64,000 bases of DNA from Marchantia polymorpha subsp. ruderalis. Lineage: Eukaryota; Streptophyta; Marchantiopsida; Marchantiales; Marchantiaceae. A model generated the notes under the pieces. That model made no database searches and was not told the DNA's origin. It was given only the letters and a program-made list of their open reading frames with translations. Location: positions 24,058,501 through 24,122,500 of the forward strand of contig AP031353.1 in NCBI GenBank assembly GCA_037833965.1, in the 5' to 3' direction. The position numbers were made by a program, and so were the translations under genes. Positions 61,751 to 64,000 of this stretch are shown here, piece by piece; within the stretch, counting starts at the first letter, position 1; each line of letters opens with the position of its first letter.

Positions 61751-64000
61751 GTTAATTGACAACGACACGTTAGGAATCCATATGCTTGTTAGATAAAGAT
61801 TGAGTGTGTTAGTTGAGAGCAACACGTCAGCAATATTTGTACATCTTAGCATTATCCCCCATGTCATTAATTCACTAGTATTGAAATGTACGATGGTAAT
61901 GAAATTTTATTTCATTACCTACCAGAGTATTATATAAATAAAATACCCTGTTGTACTGTATAAGGAAGAGAAAACTATTATTGATATATCTCATATTTAG
62001 AGTTTTATTCTATCTTCAAATGAGTTTTTTTTTGTCTTAGTGTTACAAGTACAATATAAAAATGTCAAATACTATGGACGTGATAACCATATGCTCCGAG
62101 AGATATAAATCACAGTCAAGTTGAAGTCTACGGGTTTGAGCAAGACGTATAAACTGAAAGAATTCACCTACAATACCAACAACTAGAATTATATAATGGA
62201 GTAGATTGTGAGTATTGTTATATGATATTTGCAATCTTCAAATGTGAAATAAACGAATGAATACATTTTATTATTTGATGTTCTGATTGCAAAAGAATTT
62301 CAAACAAGTTCTATGATTCATAGATACCAATGAGCTCCAAGATGAAAAATATTGTCACAAATATCCAAGATTACATTGATATTTTTGATGATTTTATCAT
62401 TGATTTTTATGATTTTGAACAGTTGATACGTGATGAAAAAAAATCCTTTATCTCTTGAATTCATTATTTGCATCTTATTAATTATTTTAACTAGCACTAC
62501 CTCATTGTTATATAAATACAATGTGATACAAGATTAGTCATATTGACAGAATGAATAGGATTTTGGATTAATGGATACATTCAAGTGTATGAATAAATTT
62601 TTAAAAAATAAAAAACAATAATTTGTCAAAAATGTGACAAGAGTTATCAATATAATATTAGCCAATTTTGTTCAAAATTTGATTTTCTTGACAATGAATT
62701 ATGATTTTAAAATTATGCCATATGCATATCATCAAATAATATTGATGATGTATAAAATCCAAATAATTCTTGTTTTATATCATATTTGTTACATTAGATA
62801 GTTTTTTCACATGTTTTGAATGTCTAACAATCTTGTGACTATTAAAGAAAATAAAACCATAGTTTAAAAAAATATTTGATTTGTTAAAAGTCAAAAATTT
62901 GATACATATTGACTTAAATCATATTTATGCATGATATGCATTTTTTTTGAAACACTAGATTTCAATGAAGCTTTTATATAAAAGGTGAAAATATCATGTT
63001 AAGAATACAAAATAACAATAATCTATACATGATGAAGAGTAGTACAATTTGTGGTGAATTCAATTTTACTACATGTTCAATTGAAAGTTCGTATGTATTA
63101 CATTTTAAGCTAGATCACATGAATAACAAGTACTTGATACTTTTGGATTAACCAATTTTATTATTTTGTATATATAAAATTAACTTAGAGTTTTGTAAAC
63201 ATTGGGTTAAAAGCACACATTAAAACAAAACCTTTGGTGTTTAATTGAAAATTTCAAAGATTATTTGAGTATTATACTTGAAAAATTATTCAATACTTGA
63301 CAATGATTTAAGATTTGTGTGGATTTATTCTGTTACGCAAAGGTTTGAAATTTTTACAACTTTTAAAAGTTGGATAGTACAAACTGAGACTCAATCTAAA
63401 CATAAAGTGAAATATTTATTTACAAATAATTGTGATGAAGATAATTTTAAATATTTTAAAAATTATTTCAAGATCAATAATTATAATCTTACCATAATTT
63501 AAACTCTGCAACAAAAAGTTATTTTCAAAAGTCTAAATGGAACAAGGTTGAAGGAGTGTAATATGTTGAATCAATCTAAATTATTACACGAAGCTTGAAT
63601 TGAAGCTATTTATAGCACAATATAATTCATAAATATTCTTATATCTAATACAATCAAAATCAAAATTCATCGTTTGAATTGGGACACAAATACATGTTTA
63701 ATTATAGTAATTAAGATTTTTTGAGTCAATATTTTAACCCATTAGAATCAAGTAAAATAACATTATGTTGGATCAAAAATCTAAAAATTGTCAAGGTGTG
63801 AAGGGTTTGTGAAGTTCAATAATTTAAAGATAATTGTTAGTATGAATATTTGTATAGATGAAAAAATATCATTAAAACATTTGATAATCTTTTTGAAGCT
63901 TTCTATATTGATAATAACAAACTTTCATTAATGAATGTTGCTGAATGAGGAATTGATCATTATGAATTTAATGATTTGATACAAGCAAAATCTTTGGTAT
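61750..64000 (+). mobile_element. Ty1/copia fossil, continues past the window edge
   Basis: A likely 5' long terminal repeat spans about 61750-62040: it opens with TGTTAATTGACAACGACACG and holds a TATA-like box with a poly-A-like end near 61930-61990. Downstream, the plus strand at 63278-63502 translates to a piece resembling the core of a copia integrase (for example LRFVWIYSV and FEIFTTFKSW). The pattern continues to about 63650 with a segment resembling LNQSKLLHEA. The element is AT-biased and broken in many places, and its 3' end is outside the window. The LTR boundary is approximate. Confidence 0.6.

Overview
The window looks like nuclear DNA from a land plant, most likely a bryophyte (moss or liverwort). 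Three genes belong to families typical of green plants: a CASP-like membrane protein, a trihelix transcription factor and a DEL-type atypical E2F with two DNA-binding domains. All intron-bearing genes use short exons with GT-AG introns. A further gene encodes a Slo/BK-type potassium channel, a class not known from seed plants, which argues for an early-diverging lineage. I cannot tell moss from liverwort from the sequence alone.

Six protein-coding genes could be assembled by following reading frame and splice sites by eye. From left to right they are: a 16-exon Slo-like K+ channel (+, 7969-19823); a 3-exon CASP-like protein (+, 26011-27312); a trihelix DNA-binding protein (+, 38502-39440); a MetX-like alpha/beta-hydrolase (+, 40699-43663); a 12-exon DEL/E2F7-8-like repressor (+, 52218-57849); and, convergent with it, a 4-exon Lin0512-family protein (-, 58606-59925). 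For all five spliced genes the chosen exons sum to a multiple of three. The models are supported by family motifs crossing the junctions.

Gene bodies and their upstream flanks are GC-moderate to GC-rich (strongly so at 1-2700, 24420-26010, 37500-38500 and 49900-52200). They alternate with extremely AT-rich islands (about 13560-14480, 21600-23100, 30130-37000, 46150-48350, 60300-64000). The islands carry no host genes and look like graveyards of old elements. Two decayed Ty1/copia fossils are recognisable: one antisense inside a Slo intron (about 14480-15990) and one running off the right edge (about 61750-64000).

The genes do not form one pathway. The points most worth following are: a plant Slo channel with a long duplicated N-terminal region and no visible calcium bowl; a MetX-like hydrolase whose nucleophile serine is replaced by alanine; a cluster of perfect GC-rich hairpins plus E2F consensus sites upstream of the DEL gene; a 63-bp perfect palindrome in a Slo intron; and an 18-bp-arm hairpin in an intron of the hydrolase gene.
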